Positions 6,269 to 8,951 of a stretch of 8,951 bases of DNA are shown one piece after another. The stretch covers positions 1-8,951 of the forward strand of contig NZ_JARVGN010000045.1 in assembly GCF_029762515.1 (NCBI RefSeq). Reading direction: 5' to 3'. Made by a program: the position numbers and the translations under genes. The notes beneath the pieces are model-generated. The model was given only the letters and a program-made list of their open reading frames with translations, did not search any database and was not told the origin of the DNA. The DNA comes from Methanocalculus sp. Its GTDB lineage: Archaea > Halobacteriota > Methanomicrobia > Methanomicrobiales > Methanocorpusculaceae. Position 1 is the first letter of the stretch; every line of letters starts with the position of its first letter.

Positions 6269-6649
6269 TTGAATACTAAAAGGATATTGATCGTTGAGGA
6301 TGAAGCCATCACTGCAATGGCCATCAAAAAGACCCTGGTGAATCTCGGATATGCCGTCTGCGGGATTGCTTCAAACGCAGATATGGCAGTCCAGAAGGCA
6401 AAGGAGCAGAACCCCGATCTGATCCTGATGGATATCAAGCTTATCGGGAAGAAGACCGGTATTGATGCCGCAACCGAGATACTGGCACACCAGAGTGTTC
6501 CGGTTGTGTACCTGACTGCTTTTTCAGATGACCATTATATTAATGAAGCAAAAAAGACCAGCCCATATGGCTATCTCTTAAAACCGGTTCGCGAACAGGA
6601 ACTGAAGACCACCATCGAGATGGCATTGCATAAGCACTCCTTGGAGAAT
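6269..6649 (+). repeat. Duplicated receiver domain (other copy at 4029-4409)
   Basis: The receiver domains of the two genes match closely in DNA as well as protein. Identical 27-base blocks occur at 4041-4067 and 6281-6307, and again at 4362-4388 and 6602-6628. This indicates a fairly recent duplication or continuing gene conversion across the intervening acetyltransferase gene. Confidence 0.8.
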
Positions 6650-6889
6650 GAGCGGGTGAGTGCTGGTATAAAGGATGCACCTGTTCTCGACGGGATGATC
6701 CTTCCGGCTATCACCCGGGATGACATCTTAAACGAGGTGACGACGATCCTCCACAACCTCGGACTGAGCAGGGAGATGTGTGTGAATGGAACACAGACAG
6801 ACTACCATGATCAGATACAGGCTGCTTCCCTGAAGATCCAGGAGAAGATACGGTTGGAGAGGAAAAACCAGAATAAGGGGTCAGATTAA
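6269..6889 (+). CDS. Receiver protein with shortened kinase remnant (phosphoacceptor His replaced by Asp)
   Basis: From the TTG start this is a 206-residue protein. Residues 1-120 are a receiver domain with Glu10/Asp11, phosphoacceptor Asp55 (L-I-L-M-D-I), Thr83 and Lys105, all intact and at the same numbers as in the paralog at 4029. The two proteins align without gaps to residue 143 (L-D-G-M against L-D-A-M). The PAS domain is then missing and the sequence resumes at A-I-T-R-D-D-I-L-N-E, where Asp151 (GAT at 6719-6721) stands where the kinases have the phosphoacceptor His. The second dimerization helix follows, and the protein ends before the ATPase domain. It can probably accept phosphate but cannot be a kinase. 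It could be a phosphate sink, or a dimer partner or decoy for the two neighbouring kinases. Intact receiver residues, a good ribosome site and an open frame argue against a pseudogene. Confidence 0.88.
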   Translation: MNTKRILIVEDEAITAMAIKKTLVNLGYAVCGIASNADMAVQKAKEQNPDLILMDIKLIGKKTGIDAATEILAHQSVPVVYLTAFSDDHYINEAKKTSPYGYLLKPVREQELKTTIEMALHKHSLENERVSAGIKDAPVLDGMILPAITRDDILNEVTTILHNLGLSREMCVNGTQTDYHDQIQAASLKIQEKIRLERKNQNKGSD

Positions 6890-6911
6890 GTAAGTTATCC
6901 TGCTAAACACC

Positions 6912-6917
6912 TTTTTT
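6912..6917 (+). terminator. T-run terminator candidate after the receiver-protein gene
   Basis: Six consecutive Ts lie 22 bases past the stop at 6889. Archaeal RNA polymerase commonly terminates at such runs. The run also falls before the promoter of the next gene, so it would separate the two transcription units. Confidence 0.45.
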
Positions 6918-6953
6918 CAGAGAACCGGCAACCTCCCATGCACACCTTCATTG

Positions 6954-6961
6954 TTTATTGG
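6954..6961 (+). promoter_or_regulatory. Possible TATA box for the ThiC-family gene
   Basis: TTTATTGG lies about 45 nt upstream of the ATG at 7002 and would begin a transcript near 6983. The leader would then hold CCGGAG (6986-6991), 10 nt before the ATG, as a ribosome site. This favours the ATG at 7002 over an in-frame TTG at 6951 that overlaps the promoter. Confidence 0.4.
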
Positions 6962-7001
6962 AATCAGACATAGTACCAGCAAAACCCGGAGTTTTCATCA
7001 G

Positions 7002-8246
7002 ATGGGGACTATTATTGAAGATGCAACAGAAGGAAAGGTACCTCCGGCCTTAAAAGCCGCAGCAGAGAGAGAAGGGCTCGATCCGGATCCTCTCATACAC
7101 CATATCGCACATGGCAGTGCCACTGTTATGGTTGGAGGGAAGAGGGCTGTTGGGATTGGCAAGGGATTCTCTGCAAAAGTAAATGTCAATATCGGCACCT
7201 CAACGGTTCGATCGGATCTCGCAGCCGAGCTCGCGAAGGCAGCCGTTGCCGAACGATATGGAGCGGACACCTTAACTGATCTCTCGATGGGAGGGAATAT
7301 CAGGGAGATCCGGGCCGCTATCCTGAAGGAGACGGCACTTCCCCTGACAACCGTTCCTATCTATCAGGCAGTCGTGGATGCCGGGGGGATCGACTGCCTT
7401 GATGGGGATTTCATTCTTGATACATTCAGAAGCCATGCAGCAGAAGGAGTGAGTTCGTGTGTCCTCCACATGACTGACAAAAAGACCCTCGAAGCACTCG
7501 GAAGGAGCCAGCGGATACTCGGCGTTGTCTCAAAAGGCGGATCCATGACCGCCGCATACATGCTCCATTCGGGACGCGAGAATCCGTTCCTCGAATATTT
7601 CGACGAGGTGATGGAGATTGCCCGGAAGCATGAGATCGTCATCTCACTCGGAAATACCATGCGGGGCGGGAGTATCGTGGATGGCGGGGATGCCGCCGCC
7701 GCGGTTGAGCGGAAGCAGAATATCGATATCGCAGACCGGTGCCATCAGCATGGCGTCCAGGTGATCGTCGAAGGCTGCGGCGGCCATCTCAGGATCGACC
7801 GCATCCCCGTCTGTGTCAGGCTCTACAAGGATGCATCTCCCTATCCCCTCTTTGTTGCAGGGCCCCTTGCCACCGACAGGGCAGTCGGCCACGATGAGAT
7901 CGCAGGATCAATCGGGGCAGCAGTTGCAGTCTCTGCGGGTGCAGACTACCTCTGTGCAATCACCCCGGCTGAACATATCGGCCTCCCAACCGGGGAAGAG
8001 GTGAAAGAGGGGCTGATCGCCTTTAAGATCGCAGCCCATATCGGCGATACCGTCAGGCTGGGATCAGATGATCTCGATGCAGCACTCTCGGCATGCCGGG
8101 CAGAGCTCGACTGGAAGGGACAGATCGAACAGGCGATCGATCCCGACGGGCTCAGTGCACGGGTTCCTGATGCCGGCCCCTGCTCGATGTGCGGCGATTA
8201 TTGCGCTATAAAGATCATGCGGGAGTATCTCTCCCGAAACGATTAG
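7002..8246 (+). CDS. thiC: ThiC-family radical SAM enzyme (HMP-P synthase or divergent paralog such as HBI synthase)
   Basis: This is a 414-residue protein, the length of the short archaeal/clostridial ThiC form. ThiC rearranges aminoimidazole ribotide into the thiamine pyrimidine (HMP-P) using SAM and a [4Fe-4S] cluster. Family marks include G-K-G-F-S-A-K-V-N-V-N-I-G-T-S near the N-terminus, D-L-S-M-G-G-N-I, V-P-I-Y-Q-A-V, T-P-A-E-H (His325) and the C-terminal cluster C-S-M-C-G-D-Y-C (Cys394, Cys397, Cys401). Several positions differ from ordinary ThiC: S-R-G is S-K-G (177-179), D-G-L-R is N-T-M-R (218-221), and E-G-P-G-H is E-G-C-G-G-H (257-262), shifting the metal-binding His by one. The paralog that makes 5-hydroxybenzimidazole for cobamides (BzaF) uses the same substrate and is an alternative; the gene symbol states the family only. 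No thiamine gene is adjacent. The ATG at 7002 is chosen for family length and its ribosome site. Confidence 0.9.
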   Translation: MGTIIEDATEGKVPPALKAAAEREGLDPDPLIHHIAHGSATVMVGGKRAVGIGKGFSAKVNVNIGTSTVRSDLAAELAKAAVAERYGADTLTDLSMGGNIREIRAAILKETALPLTTVPIYQAVVDAGGIDCLDGDFILDTFRSHAAEGVSSCVLHMTDKKTLEALGRSQRILGVVSKGGSMTAAYMLHSGRENPFLEYFDEVMEIARKHEIVISLGNTMRGGSIVDGGDAAAAVERKQNIDIADRCHQHGVQVIVEGCGGHLRIDRIPVCVRLYKDASPYPLFVAGPLATDRAVGHDEIAGSIGAAVAVSAGADYLCAITPAEHIGLPTGEEVKEGLIAFKIAAHIGDTVRLGSDDLDAALSACRAELDWKGQIEQAIDPDGLSARVPDAGPCSMCGDYCAIKIMREYLSRND

Positions 8247-8951
8247 ATCCGGATCAGTTCGTACTCAGGTGTACCAAGGCCGATCTTCTCTCCATGCCGG
8301 ATCTGTGTCCTGATCGGGATCTCAGGCCAGACTCCTGCAAACTTATCCTCACCCGGAGCATGGTGCGTTGCCAGCCGGGTTCCGGCAAACCCCTGCTGGG
8401 CATCGATCAGATCGAGGCTGGCTGCATCGATTGCCACCGGATCGGCCGAGGCGAGTATCCCGATATCCGGGACGACCGGCCGGTCGCTGAAGGGTACACA
8501 GTCGCAGTCCGGAGTGATCCTGAGAAGGAAGTTCAGGTACAGCACCTTCTCCGGGAAGAGAGAGGCGGCACCGAGGGCATATTCGGCGAGGAGCTCTGAG
8601 AACTGTTCTGCATCACGCTCGTAATCAAAATGGATCGCACCTGATGGGCAGACCTCAACACAGTTCCAGCACCCGATACAGCAATCGGGATCAACAACAG
8701 CGGCTCCATCAAAAGTGATCGCCTTCTCAGGGCAGACGGAGATGCATCCACCACAACCTTCACACTCTTCAGAACTGACAACTGCCGGAAACGTCCTGTG
8801 CTGATCATGTTTTCCTGCTGCCGATGCACAGCCCATCGCGAGGTTCTTGATCGCCCCACCAAATCCTGCCATCGAATGGCCCTTCAGATGCGATACGACG
8901 ACCAGGGAGTCGGCCTCAGCAATCCCCGCAGCAATCCGCGTCTCCTTCAGG
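8243..8951 (-). CDS. DUF362 protein with two [4Fe-4S] ferredoxin motifs, 5' part outside window
   Basis: The frame stays open from the right edge to the stop at 8243-8245, giving about 235 residues; an internal Met at 8872 is not the start because family sequence (L-V-V-V-S-H-L-K-G-H-S) precedes it. DUF362 marks are G-F-G-G-A-I-K-N-L-A-M-G-C and, near the C-terminus, I-G-I-L-A-S-A-D-P-V-A-I-D-A-A-S. Between them sit two ferredoxin motifs, C-E-G-C-G-G-C-I-S-V-C-P and C-I-G-C-W-N-C-V-E-V-C-P, each of the C-x2-C-x2-C-x3-C-P type, which should bind two [4Fe-4S] clusters. Such proteins are common in methanogens and other strict anaerobes and are presumed to be electron carriers or redox enzymes of undefined reaction. 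It converges on the ThiC-family gene, and the two stops overlap by 4 bases. Roughly the first third of the usual length lies outside the window. Confidence 0.92.
   Translation of the reverse strand, partial: LKETRIAAGIAEADSLVVVSHLKGHSMAGFGGAIKNLAMGCASAAGKHDQHRTFPAVVSSEECEGCGGCISVCPEKAITFDGAAVVDPDCCIGCWNCVEVCPSGAIHFDYERDAEQFSELLAEYALGAASLFPEKVLYLNFLLRITPDCDCVPFSDRPVVPDIGILASADPVAIDAASLDLIDAQQGFAGTRLATHHAPGEDKFAGVWPEIPIRTQIRHGEKIGLGTPEYELIRI

Noticed and set aside
6269..6889. Calling the receiver protein a pseudogene
   Set aside because: The frame is open, the ribosome site is strong, all receiver catalytic residues are intact, and the PAS removal is in frame; only the kinase function is lost.
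6951..7001. In-frame TTG at 6951 as start of the ThiC-family protein
   Set aside because: It lies in the likely promoter, has no ribosome site, and adds residues unlike the family; ATG at 7002 follows CCGGAG and begins family sequence.
6890..7001. TPP riboswitch upstream of the ThiC-family gene
   Set aside because: The conserved CTGAGA and ACCTGATC-like segments of the TPP aptamer are absent, and the predicted leader is only about 20 nt.
2048..8246. Apparent abundance of GATC tetramers
   Set aside because: They fall mostly in Ile, Asp and Arg codon contexts (GAT-C, G-ATC) across all genes, so codon preference explains them without a special function.
1..8951. tRNA or rRNA genes, CRISPR arrays, insertion sequences
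   Set aside because: No cloverleaf-like segment, regularly spaced direct repeats, transposase motifs or terminal inverted repeats were found in the intergenic regions, all of which are under 240 bases.

Overview
The window looks like a chromosomal segment of a methanogenic euryarchaeon, most likely of the order Methanomicrobiales. This is inferred from archaeal TATA-type promoters, histidine kinases with the R-H-D-I-L-N phosphoacceptor box common in Methanomicrobia, a short-form ThiC-family enzyme with a C-terminal Cys cluster, and a DUF362 protein carrying two ferredoxin clusters. No mobile element, CRISPR array, tRNA or rRNA is seen.

Layout. (1) Positions 1-1848, minus strand: two paralogous lipoprotein substrate-binding proteins of an iron-siderophore/corrinoid type ABC importer. 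The distal one runs off the left edge, and no permease or ATPase is visible. (2) Positions 1849-2047: a divergent promoter region. (3) Positions 2048-6889: a signal-transduction cluster built from one repeatedly copied set of domains. It holds a four-helix membrane PAS-PAS histidine kinase, then a soluble receiver-PAS-histidine kinase, then, past an oppositely oriented GNAT acetyltransferase, a receiver protein with a shortened kinase remnant. (4) Positions 7002-8246: a divergent ThiC-family radical SAM enzyme. It meets, tail to tail with a 4-base overlap, a DUF362/ferredoxin protein that runs off the right edge.

The main result is the signalling cluster. Both complete kinases carry a PAS domain with the same four-cysteine pattern, C-x10-C-x2-C-x28-C, which would suit a metal or Fe-S centre or a redox switch. 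The third protein is collinear with the receiver kinase through residue 143. It then skips the PAS domain in frame, resumes at the phosphoacceptor helix with the catalytic His changed to Asp, and stops just before the ATPase domain. It keeps every receiver active-site residue, so it looks like a phosphate-accepting partner with a dead dimerization helix pair rather than random decay. No DNA-binding output domain is present in the cluster, so output probably goes through protein contacts or genes outside the window.

The ThiC-family enzyme keeps the Fe-S cysteines but departs from ordinary ThiC at several substrate and metal positions. It may therefore be a paralog with another product, 5-hydroxybenzimidazole being one candidate, rather than the housekeeping thiamine enzyme.
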